NCBI GenBank assembly: GCA_028673005.1
Contig: CM054116.1
Coordinates: 39,374,577-39,438,576 of the forward strand
DNA length: 64,000 nucleotides
Direction of reading: 5' to 3'
Source of the DNA: Tanypteryx hageni
Lineage: Eukaryota > Arthropoda > Insecta > Odonata > Petaluridae
Shown: piece by piece, positions 9,902-21,664 of the stretch
How the letters are laid out: each line of letters begins with the position of its first letter
Numbering within the stretch: position 1 is the first letter of the stretch
Notes under the pieces: generated by a model
The model's database searches: none
Seen by the model: only the letters and a program-made list of their open reading frames with translations
What the model was told of the DNA's origin: nothing
Program-made: the position numbers and the translations under genes

Positions 9902-12383
9902 GTGAGTTCAACGCCTTCCTGTCAGGTTCCAGAAATGGTCGCGCTTAGGCCTCGGGTATAAATCGAGTGAACATCGGCGCCCAGTTGAAATATTTATATC
10001 TAATATATATGTTCTTAACGAAGTTTGTTTAATTCACTTGAACTTCTTTTTGGCCCAATAAAAAATCTACAGATTCCCATTTGCCTACATTTATTGTAAA
10101 ATTGAATTCTTTGCATAGATGTATTTAAGTGTGTAATGGCGCTATTAATCCAATTCATTTTCTTTCATAACGCTAAAGTTAGACAAACATGATTCATTTT
10201 TATATTTTAACATCAGCGTCTCTTTAATTTGATTAGTGTAAGTTATTATCTCTCAAGTGCTGTTGAAACAATATAAAAACATAAAAATAATTTAAATAAT
10301 TGGTGCTCCTTTTGATGCCTTAGGAGTTGAACAAATAATTCGTTATTTTGAATAAGAACTACAGTAATATTTATATTAGAAAACAAGTCTTTTCAAGTGA
10401 ATCTTAAAGTTGAGCTTTTTTAATTTAAAAAAACCGTAGCCACAATATGTTTGAAATAATTTTTTTTATTTTGGAGTAATAAATGTAATAATGAAAGCAT
10501 ACATTTATTATTTTGGCCATATATTGAAAACTTTCTTTTATTCGATTTGCCTGGTGCGAATGATATCAAGTAGACTAAATTTAAGAGAATGTTGTTAAAT
10601 AAAATATTTAATGCAACCTATCCTGCTTAATAACGAATTCGTTTTTAGCAGGTAATTTTATCTCATTGTATTTTAAAGGCAGTCCATGTATTATATTTGA
10701 AATTCATGAGGATTTTAATGACAACATTTTTAATCCCAATATCCATAAAAATTATAATGATTTCTATAATATAGCATTAAATTTCCTGTTTTAACTTTAA
10801 ATAAATAAATCTTAATCACAATGAACCCAAGCTTATAGTGTAATTGAGTATACTCCACTTTGAATAGACCTTAATCATTATACAGAATTTTTTTCTCATT
10901 ACATTCATTATTAGAACATCTAACTATAATAAGCAGTTTTTAACTGAAAAGCCGTCAAATTTTCACAGATAAAATCTTTCATACAGATTTATTTTTAAAA
11001 TATTAATTTCTTATTTGCATAAAACTTTTTAAAAAATTTAATATAATAATTCCATAAGAATAAACTGTTTTTGATGAAACTTTTTGCTAGCTCCATTGCT
11101 AAAAGAAACTTTGTAGTAAATGAAAGAAATTATCTTGAAAATACTATCTATTATATATTTTGAAGAGTTTGGATGTTTGGTTGTTTGTTTGTTCATGGAA
11201 CTCATCCTAAATGATAAAAACTGGAACAACCAGATTTGGTATGATTCTTCCTTACATCTTAACATAGTGAATGGTCAAGGTTTGGTCAACCTAACATTTT
11301 ATTATGTGGTTATTTTTGACCCCAATGTTCAATTTCAATAGGTCATAAGAGTAGCGTGGGTTTCTGTGCAAACTAGAACAAAAATGCTTTTTTAAATTAC
11401 TTAACATTAAGATACGAACTTGGGACAAAAAAATGTTATATCGAAAAAAGAATGGAGTTGCTTATTTTTGAAAGCAGAATTAAAATCCATGCCGTATTAG
11501 CTTAAATAATTGATTTAAATCAAATAAAAAGGCTTTTTATTCCTGTTTTCAACAATGCCAAATGCTAATAACCATGGTATGCTTTTAAATGGGAACTGAT
11601 ATATGTTATGATAGCATTGATTTAATGCTTTACATGGGAATTAATGAAATCTGCGATTTCCATCGCCTGCAATATATATATATATATAAGTACAATAAGA
11701 AAACTACGATAAAAATTCTTTAATTTCAACCAAAATATAATCGTTAACTTCTTTAAATATCTATATGCTCATTTTTCTTTCTCTTCAACTGAACATTTCC
11801 ATGCATCAATTAAGCCAATTATACTTATTAGATAATAACAACGCTTTCCATGTCACACAGCAGTTTTTATCACCCAAATCGATTTCAATATCTGGGAACT
11901 CATTTTGTTTCGTAGGTTTGACTTTAAAATATTCACCTGACAAATTGCAATTCCTGCCCAAGGTTTCAATGATTTTGAGATTTATGATCACATATGATGC
12001 AGTTTCCTTCCACTGGAAATCAATTTGAGTGAAATGACTACAATTTAAAAGTTATTCTATCGATTGTTTATTGTAATTATTTGACAAAAAATACATTCAC
12101 CAAATTTGTCGATAAAGGATGCGGGAAAAATTTATTTATTTGGGCGAAAGATGGGAAGACAAGAAATATTGCATACCATCAAGCATTACAATAAAAATTA
12201 TCTTTGTTTCATTATTCGGTTTTATTCTCAAATCTTCCTCAATATTTTTTGTCTTGACCTGAGCAACGCCGGGTACTTTCAGCTAGTAATATTATAAAGT
12301 GGGAAATCTTATCATAGTATCATACACTGAAAAGCAAGAATGAAGAGCAATTATAATTTGTCATTTCTTATTTCTGATTTTAG
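9902..12383 (+). other. gene 1 intron containing a Helitron
   Basis: AT-rich, about 2.5 kb. It holds the Helitron at 11,147-12,286 and a short (TA)n run near 11,671-11,688. At 10,651 there is TTTTTAGCAG directly followed by GTAATT, a weak acceptor-donor juxtaposition. No other gene was recognised. Confidence 0.65.
11147..12286 (+). mobile_element. non-autonomous Helitron, about 1.14 kb
   Basis: The left end starts TC after an A (A|TCTATTATATA). The right end is GCAACGCCGGGTACTTTCAG followed by CTAG|T, so the insertion lies between host A and T, as for Helitrons (5' TC, 3' CTRR). The right terminal segment is GC-rich within AT-rich DNA, as expected for the subterminal hairpin. Just inside the left end, GGATGTTTGGTTGTTTGTTT resembles the 5' region of common arthropod non-autonomous Helitrons. 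No Rep/helicase coding remains. The open frames inside are not protein-like. Confidence 0.65.
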
Positions 12384-12423
12384 TGACATCTCCTCCAGCC
12401 AGAAAGACGAATGGTTCGTTTAG
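12384..12423 (+). CDS. gene 1, 40-nt exon encoding an alternative C-terminus
   Basis: Bounded by a TTTCTGATTTTAG acceptor and a full-consensus GTAAGT donor. Its length is not divisible by three, so inclusion shifts the frame. Joined to the favoured frame of the previous exon (phase 2), it reads S-DISSSQKDEWFV and then TAG, the stop being the last three bases of the exon. The resulting tail, acidic and Ser-rich and ending WFV, resembles a class II PDZ-binding C-terminus (hydrophobic-X-hydrophobic). Entered at phase 1 (for example if the previous exon is skipped), it reads TSPPARKTNGSF and continues into the last exon. Which form is made cannot be decided without transcripts. Confidence 0.6.
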
Positions 12424-12826
12424 GTAAGTTATTTAGCTATCCAGTCTAAAATAAAATTAGAGCTTATAATTTAAATAACTACACATCTAGAATTTTCAAT
12501 AGGAGTTTTTCCTAATTAGTGTATTGTATTTACTAAGGATGCTCGTGATTCTTTCAGTTCACACATCATTATATCCTTAGAAAATCTCACTTGAGATCTT
12601 TATATACCTATTGATTGTGTTAAAAATTATTCAAGTACTCATCTTAATGCTGACAAAATAAGTTCCAGAAAAGTCAGTTCAAAACATTTAACGATGCTAT
12701 GTGATACATTAATAAATTTTTACCAAAATATTTTAAATTTATGGTAGATAATCTAATTTATATTTAATGCCAATTAATGTTGCAATGAATAAAATTACTA
12801 AAAATTTTTATTTCTGTTTTTCCCAG
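12424..12826 (+). other. gene 1 last intron
   Basis: AT-rich, 403 bp, from GTAAGT to a strong pyrimidine tract and acceptor (TTTCTGTTTTTCCCAG). Nothing else was recognised. Confidence 0.6.
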
Positions 12827-12860
12827 AGGTAGGCCTGGTATTGTGCCTCGCAGGGAGTAA
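12827..12860 (+). CDS. gene 1, last exon (coding part in one splice form)
   Basis: The exon begins after TTTTTCCCAG. Entered at phase 2, it reads R-GRPGIVPRRE and ends at TAA 12,858-12,860. This frame arises either by skipping the 40-nt exon from the favoured tail frame (tail ...SGSDR-GRPGIVPRRE) or via the phase-1 reading of the 40-nt exon. A third frame, reached by joining directly from the transmembrane exon, stays open to TAA at 13,021-13,023. A GTAAGT at 12,857 might act as a donor and turn 12,827-12,856 into a 30-nt exon; its exon side (GGGA) is poor, so I consider this less likely. Confidence 0.45.
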
Positions 12861-14570
12861 GTGTGGATGGTTTAGGTGTACCCCCTATCAACCAACAGCA
12901 ACCAAGACATCATGCCTCGGAATGGTTGCTTTCAAACAGAATAACATAATGATGCACCAGCGCAAAAACAAAGCCGCAGGCCAGTTTCAACTTGGCAAAA
13001 AACTAGCTGTTGAAGCATCTTAAAGGTATAAGTAAAAAATGGTTAAAGAAAATATCTGTGCGCATTCCCCCAACTCTACTCTGTATATCTGAATCATATA
13101 GCACTCAGGACAATGAAGACGGGATCACTTGCTATGCCAGCAGAAGCTGTGCACTTGACACTGCTGGATAAGGGAACCAATAAGGAGAGTGAGGGCCCCC
13201 CCATATATAAAAGTCATGTTGTCAAAAAGTGCCTGTTTGGTTATGGTTTACTTCCAATTTTTTTTCATGTTACATAATGTTAGCTTTTTCTGTTCCACCT
13301 TGCATCAATATCCCACCCTTCTAATCCCAAATCAGTCCCGCCCCCTCCCCCCAAAAATTCAGATAAGTGAGTGTGCATGTGTGCGTGACTTCTCAAGATG
13401 TAATGCATTTTTTTCTGCATACTTGTGACGGCATCAGTCAGCGATAAGCACAGTGTGATCTCTCTGTTTTTAATTTGTGGTCTCCTTGGTGTTGTGGAGG
13501 AAGCAGTGTAGTGCAATATCTCGCTTTCTTGTGACAGAAAATACCTTTGGCTGTTAAGATAAATAAAAAATTAATTAATCCGTGCAGAAAATAGTGTGAT
13601 GATGAAATCTTGGAATCTATATCAAATTTGTTGACAAGAGAATTTGCTGGTATCATTTATCAGAGTGAACGAAGTAACTTGAAGCCTAAACTGCATCAAA
13701 TGTTTGTTTGGGAGTGATGTGTAAGTCCTAAAAAGTAGTTATAGCTAAATGAGGAACGTCGTTTGTTTTTAGCATTTGGATTTCTAGCCCCATTTTCGAT
13801 TACAAATGTGAAATGCTTTAAATGATTTGGATAGGAAATGTCATCAGCCACATACTGCCTGCCACCTAGTGAGAATATCAAGATCTAGAGGGAAGGGAGG
13901 TAAATTATAATTATTAAGATACTGTATTGTAAAATTTCGAGCCGAGTAAATGCGGCATGTCAATGTGTGTTCTTCTGAAAATATAGCCTTTTATTCATAG
14001 AGACTTTATTTTTGACACTATGAGGACTCTAATAGTGTTTCATTTCGCTGTGTTTGTTGTAAATACGTACAAGGTGTAGCATAGGGCTATTGATTTTAAC
14101 TGGGGATAGTTTGTGTGAATATTGGATAAACCATTTAGTCTTTTCATGATGTTCGAGAAATGATCCAAATTATTAGGGGGGAAATGGAAATTTGAACTAT
14201 AGCCTTTGTATGAAAAAATCAAATCACCTGTTGTTTAAATGCGTGCTTTTGAACTTGGAGTTGTTCCATGGTGATATGTCTAAGCAATTCTTTATACTGG
14301 TAATTGGTATTGTCACTGTCCATCTCACTACATTCGCCATCCTGAATGTCTGTCTTTTTGCATTGCTCTGAATACTTCTGTCATGTTTTGCAAGCTTGAC
14401 TGTTTGTCAAGGCAAAAGTTTCTAAATGCATAAAGAACGGGGGTCACATCATTTTTATTTGATCAATTGAAATCCTCCAAGCACATGTTTCTTGAATGTC
14501 AATAGGAAAAAACCTCCAGAATCAGTTGTCCAGTTTATATAAGAAAAATAAAGGCTGAACTGGAAATTAT
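12861..14570 (+). other. probable 3' untranslated region of gene 1
   Basis: Downstream of the last stop, the + strand is T-rich with few CpG and no convincing open frame except the 64-codon frame to 13,023. AATAAA hexamers occur at 13,562-13,567 and 14,547-14,552. The 3' end is therefore placed only roughly. No neighbouring gene intervenes before gene 2. Confidence 0.4.
14547..14552 (+). terminator. candidate polyadenylation signal (AATAAA)
   Basis: Canonical hexamer in the AT-rich DNA after gene 1. An earlier one lies at 13,562-13,567. Chance occurrence is high in such DNA. Confidence 0.25.
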
Positions 14571-16624
14571 CATATAGGAGATATCTTCCTTGCCTGTATG
14601 AGGGATCATATAAGTAATACATTTATGACATAATCATATCATATTTTAGTATTGTTCATTTTTTTATTGCTATAATTATAAATTCAACCATATCAAATTT
14701 GGCAAACATATAATTGCGGTTGTTATGAAAGTTATTCAGTATATATCAGAATAATGTTAAAAATTTTACTGAATTGAATGACAGTTAGTTATGATTAATT
14801 TTGTAAAATATTTATGGACTCATATCATCTATTGATGCCAATAATTTCTTTATGTATGTGTAACTTTTATATTTAGTGTTAATGAGTAAGTGCTTTTTCT
14901 TTACATATCAACATGAAATTACTCAATTAAAGGTAATTCATTGCAGCTATATGTGATCTTGTAATGGTCATAATTTTAATTAAGGTATTGAAGTATTTTG
15001 TAATTATTTGTAACCAGTATATGAAATATGTTTTATTACCTAGGGAAGCTTCATTGCAGTTGGTGCTCTCAATTGTATCCTCATTGCCACATAATATTAA
15101 GAAGCTATTGCTTTATGTGATGGATTATAAATAATTTGCATTAAATAGCTTTTTGTGTAAGGCAACTAATTCTGGAGCATACTTATATTGTGATGAAATT
15201 GCATCATCAGTGTATCTCTAAAAAAAATTATGTGTGGTGATTATTTAAAATATTGTGTGCTTCTAAAAGTTGCACTTGGATGCAATAAGAAAACATACTC
15301 AAAGATATTCTTTTCATATCACTTATGCATATCACAAATTGATACACATTTTACTGCATCAGAATATCATTGGTGGAGCAGATGCCATATCACACACTGA
15401 TGAGCACCATCTTTCGCCCCTCAGCTCAAACCAAAAAAATTGGATTAAAAACAAAATGTCAGTGAGTGTACGTTATGGAAAATTAAAAAAATCATTCTTT
15501 AAAAAAAAGCCTTTTTATTTGATTTCAAATCTTCCCACACTGCGATCTTCCACGGTAGCACTCTCTGGCAGTGCACGGCTGTCACCGACAGATGGCGTCC
15601 GAGGCACGCTTTCTCTCGCGCTGCAATGTCTTCCGCAGCGGGCAATGTTTCACGGCGTTCGGTGGTATTTTTGACCCGTGACACTTGACTACCACTCGAG
15701 TTTTGAACGTTTCCGATACTTTTTCGGAAAATTTCGAAGGATTTTGTCAAATCTTCCCTGCGGACGAAGGCACTTCGCCTCGACCTTCGGCATCGCTTGT
15801 AACTTCTTGACACGGAGCACTCTTAGCCGATCAACGCCACCGGATGGTCGCTCGAGGAAGGGCACAGCCGAGCGTCGTCTGCTACACCGGTTCATGTATC
15901 CCTGCGCGCATGGGCGGCAATCCCTTCACGGGAAAACCGCGTCCCTTTGAAAACCTCAGTCGACCGCGCGTGTTCGTAGGGCAGCCTCGTGAGTGGACTC
16001 GCCTCGAAAGACCTGCTTCCCCTCTCCTCCCGTGGGCGACCCATCAGACTATGTCACTCCAGTGACACCCTTCTCCTTCGCTCGCCGCTTCATTCCACCG
16101 CGGGCAATTGAACGATAAGACTCGGTCGACTCCTCGCCTTTTCCGCCGCCGGAGACCGGCGAATCCGGAGCGTCGCGAAAATTAATCGAGACGGTGTAGA
16201 AGTAGGCGATTCGGAACATAATGTAACCATCGCGCGTTTTTTTTTCGCGAACGAAAAGAGGTAGAGTGTCGACTACCGTGTTCTTTTTCCAGATCTTTAT
16301 TTTTTCTGAAGACTCGACAGAAAATCTTTCTGCCTTCTTCGGCAGCGATTCTACGTACGTGTAGTTTCTTTCTCGAGCGTCTTAAGGTAAGGCGGGGGAA
16401 ATTTTTTCAAGTGCCTATTTAAATCGATTGACAACGTCTCCGAGAGTGACATCTCTGGGTGTGTTGGTTGCTTAGTTTTTTTTAATTACTCGCCACGAAA
16501 AGACTCCGTCGCGATACGAGGATTGTTGTGACTCCGTCGCGTGTGCCTGGTTGCTCGTGTGCGTGCGACTTGGTCTCGGAGAGGCAGAGGGATAAACAAG
16601 GAGGCGGTTCGTGCGACGGGGACC
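14571..16624 (+). promoter_or_regulatory. intergenic DNA and CpG-rich 5' region of gene 2
   Basis: AT-rich until about 15,540, then clearly richer in GC and CpG up to the gene 2 start codon. This compositional step just upstream of a signal-peptide exon is what one expects of a promoter and 5' leader. No TATA box or initiator could be chosen with confidence. The opposing open frames at 15,499-15,950 are in CpG-rich DNA where stop codons are rare, and none resembles a known protein. Confidence 0.45.
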
Positions 16625-16754
16625 ATGCTTCGCATCCCGACATTTCTGTCGGTGGTCCTCCTCCTGCTGGGTGCTCCGGGGGTGATCTGCCCCGGCACGG
16701 AGGGGCGAGGGCGTCCTTCGCGGGACGGCTTGGTTCACGAACCTCATTCAACAG
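16625..16754 (+). CDS. gene 2, first coding exon (signal peptide)
   Basis: ATG at 16,625 lies in a good context (GGGACC before ATG). It starts MLRIPTFLSVVLLLLGAPG, a short basic N-terminus followed by a Val/Leu-rich core, i.e. a secretory signal peptide with cleavage probably near VIC-PGTEG. The mature start continues RGRPSRDGLVHEPHST. The exon ends ACAG|GTGAGC after 43 codons plus one base. A phase-1 intron right after the signal peptide is usual in genes built of 1-1 modules (Ig, FN3, EGF, LDLa, CUB). The frame continues open for some 190 nt past the donor only as low-complexity sequence. No second exon was recognised downstream, so the protein family is unknown. The gene is cut by the window edge. 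Confidence 0.75.
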
Positions 16755-16844
16755 GTGAGCGGCCCCGAAAGACGATGGCCCCCTTCGCCCCTCTCCCACT
16801 CCTTTTCCACCCGCAGACCTTCGGTCCATCTCACTCTCTCTCTT

Positions 16845-16932
16845 ACACACACACACACACACGCGCACTTACATGCGTCCATCCACCCCCTCATTCTTTC
16901 AAGAGAGAAGCCCGTTTGTGTGTGTGTGTGTG
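16845..16932. repeat. inverted pair of CA and TG microsatellites
   Basis: (AC)n at 16,845-16,862 is followed 54 bp later by (TG)n at 16,917-16,932. In the transcript the two runs are complementary and can form a stem of about 16 bp, some 90 nt after the exon 1 donor. Confidence 0.75.
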
Positions 16933-19900
16933 CTCCATGGGAAGATAATGAGGGTTCCCTCAGGTGATTTTCAAAAAAAGGGGGATCCCCACTGTCTCTC
17001 CTTTTCTCTCTATGTTCGTCGTGTCCCGCAGTTAATATATTTTTAAGTCTTTTTCGGTCCTCTCTCTCTCTCGCATTCTCTTTCCAATACCCAAAGTTCT
17101 CGAGGGGAAGCGAGTGCATTAATATTAAATGCTCCGAAGCGCTTGGTCATGGGTGGACCTAGTGAACTTTCTTCTTGTTTCTGTATGAATAAGCAGGCGC
17201 CACAGACACACACATAAATTCCTGGCGCTTTAACTCATTTCGATAATGATGGAGAAAAAAACAAAACGGGAAATCATTCGTTCTTACCCCTTGTTGGAGG
17301 AAAAGGACGATGGAGAATGAGTACGAGTAAATTCTTCGTCGTTATTCCATTTGGTACGTCTCCTTGACGTTCGGCTACCGTAGAGACATCGGTGCCACCG
17401 AGCGGCACGTTTTTTTTCTCTCTCTCTCTCTCTCTCGTTTGTCTTTTCCTCGTGTTTTCCTTTGTTTTTCTCACATGGCGGGCGGGTCGCTGTGTATGGA
17501 AACGATGGGATTCCTGCTTTATTTGGGGAGGAGGGGAAAATCAGGAAGGGGAGGGAGGGAGGGAGGGAGAGAGAGAGAGAAGCTTTCCCTCCTCTTCTTC
17601 CCTTTAAGACGAAAGTGCCTGCCGAAGGATGGAGAAAAAACTACACGGGGAGGGTGAGGGCGAGTCAGACACCTGTTATTTCACAGCGCGTTTATTGGTG
17701 TTCGAACGCTATCGAATCGTTCGTGGGGAGAGGCGTTTGATGGCTTGGGCGGCGTATTAATTTATGGGTCCTTTCACTCGATTGCTTAATCCGGGGTGCG
17801 TATGGGAAGGGGGGTAACGAATTACGCTTTTGTCCGTTCGCTCGTCGAAAAATTCTCCGATTCGACCCGCCGCCGAAAAATTATTTTGGTCATGTGAGTA
17901 GCCCCGCGAAAGAAATGTTAGTTAGACCGATGGGACGATTTTGGAGTCTAAATTCGCAAATGCTGAATCGCTTTTGAGTTTTCCATTTTAACTTTATTCG
18001 ATTGCTCCCTTATAGTTATTGCGGAATCGAATAAAATTCATAAAACCAGCCGAGGTATTACGAAGATCTTGTGAATCTGTGAATTTTGGATTTGAATGGA
18101 CGGATCACGACCTCGTGTTTATTTTTCTTTCTCACAAAATATTCACCGGCATAACAGCTGCCGTTTCAGCGCAGTGGCGTTCCCTTAACTGGCTATCCTT
18201 TAATTAATGGGACAAATATCGAATCTCCTAAATATTTCGAAGTAATTCTCATGCGATATCCTAATTTATGTCATCGGCGATGAATACCGCCCATAAATCT
18301 CCTCGATATGGCTCCGAAATCTCGTATTTCCGAATCCGGAGAGCCAGGTGCATTTACCATTGCTGCCGTACTCCTTTACTGTTGACCTAAACTAGCTCTC
18401 TTGCTCTTCAGGCACGTTTCACCAGAATATGGACGGAGGTAGAGAGTAGGGGAGCGGAGAGAGAGATAGAGAGGGAGCAGCAGAGAGAGAGAGAGACAAT
18501 TCTGTCGACGTGATTCATCGTAAATGAGAACCCCACCCTCTTGGTGTCCCGCCCATCCAACACTCATTACCATCCCGCTCCCCCTTGTCACCTTAAACCC
18601 CCACCCCCGCCACCTCACCCCACACGCGCACCCTCCGCGCGCGAGCACACACACACACACGCACATTCCCTATCTCTCTTTTCCCGTAGCGAAGCATGTC
18701 GAAGTGGGAGTGTCCATCCCTCTCGTCACTTCCGAGAAAAGTCGCCAAGGGTGGCCCGTTGCTTGGAGCGCAATTAAGAACCTATCGGGCCGAATGCCCG
18801 AGGTGTAGTTGCGCGTATGTGCGTGAGCGCGAATAAAGATCCCAATCGGAGTTGTCATCAATCATCATCAGTCGATGGCAGAAAGCTGGATCTCGTCGAT
18901 GAAAAAGTACCATTATCGCCAGTTCGATAAAAGAAACTGGGTCATGTCAGGTTTTTGTCATCTTTTCACCTTTAATGATTTATTTTTATTGCAATATCCG
19001 TCGATCAAAAGTTATCGCTAAAGTTTTTATTTTATCTATTGAACAATCCGATTTGTGGGGGCATTTATGATAATTCGTTCCTTTTTCTTAACTCCTTGCA
19101 AATAATTTAATTTGATTTATTCTAAGAGCCATGACGATTTAGAATGAAAATGTTTTTAGAGCGTAAATTTATATTTTCTTTTTTATAAATATACAAATGG
19201 CTATCGTTAGCTTCGGAAATGCGTTAGGAGGGTAATTATTATAAACCAAGATTGGATCAGTGGGAAAATGTATCTTTCGCATTTGAGGATAATTCAAATG
19301 TAATCATTGAAAATTGATTTTTAAAAAGATCCTTGTAATTGAAAATATTTAACGATTGACAACGCTAATTTGTCAAAACACATGTGCGTTACACACATTA
19401 AACTCGATATACCACAGCGCGCCTAATATTCAGTATCATAGGCTGAAATATGGTCTTTCAATGCGAAACAAGTGATCGCCCAAAAAATCTCCTCAAACTG
19501 CTTATCGTCCGCTATTTTAAGTCGTGCCCAGCTTTTATATTCAGTGGACTATTAAATTCACACTATTTGGTGGTAGGGCTAACGTGAATAAAGATAATTT
19601 TTTCTTTCCTAAAAAATTCCAATTACGTTTTATTTAGGCCTCCGGAATTTTAACTGCGCAGAGGGCACCCTAGCTTTCCCACGAGTTTAAATGTGCAGCA
19701 CAAGGAAACGCTTTGTGCACAGTTTTTCACCACGACACTGTCTCGTTCTCATTAACCCCGGCTGGTTCTCTTTTCGTTATTTTTTCCTGAACTCCGCTCC
19801 AGTTCCTCAAACAAGACAAGGTGCCTTCTCACGCGCGACACGCTAAAAACCCTCCCTCCTCGTCTCGTCGCTCCCCAAATCGTCCCTATTTTTAAAACCC

Positions 19901-20047
19901 CCGTTCTTCGAGCCAGTCTCCCTCCCCCTCCTCCCATCTTTCGCCCTCCTCCGTCGCGAGTTAAGTCGAAAACGAAAAGTAAATACAAAATACATATTTA
20001 AAAAAATAAATCTCTTTCGCTGCTCTTTTGTCCACTTCCTATATATT

Positions 20048-20065
20048 CTCTCTCTTCCCTCTCTC

Positions 20066-20100
<35 letters not shown>
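20048..20100. repeat. CT microsatellite
   Basis: CT-rich run with pure CT repeats from about 20,071 to 20,098. Confidence 0.9.
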
Positions 20101-21664
20101 AAACTGAGATAACGGAAAGAGACATAGATGAGAGAATATATAGAAAGGGTACGTTGCGGTAGGTAAAGAGCGCGTGTTTATCGTCTCCTAGCGTCTTTTA
20201 TCCCTCGGGGCGGGGCGGAAATCTCACGGCAAACAGCCGTAAATAAGTTTTGGAGGAAGAAAGTGGGAAAAAGAAAATCGGTAAAAAAAAGTGTCGGTAG
20301 AGAGAAGCGCGAGAGTTTTTCTTTTTCTCTCGGGAGGTGCGTCGTTTCCAAATGAGGGTGAAAGGGAGTCGAGAAGTGTGGGCGGGAAGAGGTGAATGGG
20401 AGGACGCGCATGGGTGTGGGGTCGGTCGAGGAAGGGTTGGCGAGGGAAGGGTGTGTTTTGCGGCTTCCAAGGGTTATGAGCCCAAGGGATTCTTTATTGA
20501 GGCCACATCGGTCGCGGACAGAATCATTTTTTTAAGACGCGAGACTTCGATGGCGCTCGTGGGTGCGATGAATGGGGAAATAAGTGCACGCTAGGTTCGT
20601 ATATGAGAAGGAAAGAGAGGGGAGGAGGCAGAGACATGGAATATGGGTTTTTACTATCTCGTTGCAGTTCTTTCTCCATTCCAGTGCCGTAACAATAGTA
20701 TGCTGAGGGTGACATTTGACATAGGCACCAAAAGTTCCCGCAAAAATGCGGAAAGTTTATTTTTCCAAAAATAAGTATTAATTTAATACTCCAATTTTAA
20801 ACACACTGGTAATAAAATGCTATTATTCTCATTTAAAACGCAGGAAAAAATAATATCCTACGCAACTAAGCTGTTTCCTAAAATTTTGCCATGGGCGCTA
20901 TATCCCCCAGTTACGTCTCTGCTCCATTCCGACGGAGGATATTTTCTTTTCATTTCGTCAAGTTAAGGAAATGGAGCGCTTTTATGAGGCGACCCAATAA
21001 AACCAAAATGGATGTTTCGGTGTTCGCGTTACTTGTGCGATTTTTAATCTTCACAGAATATTTTCCCGCTGGAGGCAGACGTGGAAACGCAAAGGGCATA
21101 AAAATCCTGTCGGTGACGCGTGCTTCTCGGAAATGGAAACAATTTCGCTTTTTTTCATTTTCCGCGAATCGTGCCCCATCCTTTCGTCTCGGTCGGAGGG
21201 AACTATCCCTGAAACGGAGACTCTGGAGAAGAAGAACACCGAGAGTTGTCATTAACAGCGCGCCCTCTGGAGGGAGTGGGAAACGGAAATTTGCGGTTTG
21301 GGTCGAGTCGTATCGAATCGATTCCGACAAAGAGGTGTAATCGTGACCTTTTCCCCGAACGCAATTTGGACGGTCAAGACTTATCTCGGGCACTACACAC
21401 TTCTTTCTCCTTCGGTCGGAAATTCTATCGTTTCCAAACCGCAACGAGTGAACTACGGTAAAGGTTAATAATACCTTAAAAAAAACTTCATTTCGTGTCC
21501 TCATTTCACAGATTTCTCACATAATTTTTAGTTCACTCGTCGTCTATTTCCGAATAAATTTTCTTTGACTTTCTTTCACTTTGAGAATTTTTATTTTGTT
21601 CGGAACTGCTTAATGCGGAAAAACCATGCACTGATGTCGTTTTTGTCACTCTCCTAATTATCTC

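Larger units (their letters stand above)
16755..21664 (+). other. putative gene 2 intron, first part
   Basis: Starts at the GTGAGC donor. It contains microsatellites (CA/TG at 16,845-16,932; CT at 17,418-17,436; GGGA/GA at 17,546-17,581; GA at about 18,440-18,500; CT at 20,048-20,100). A CpG-rich patch at about 20,900-21,450 has long but unrecognisable overlapping frames on both strands (149 and 184 codons). No exon is supported. Confidence 0.5.

Noticed and set aside
20891..21504. Overlapping 149-codon (+) and 184-codon (-) open frames in a CpG-rich patch
   Set aside because: No recognisable domain on either strand, no splice signals, and stop codons are rare in this composition; opposite frames of similar length point to chance.
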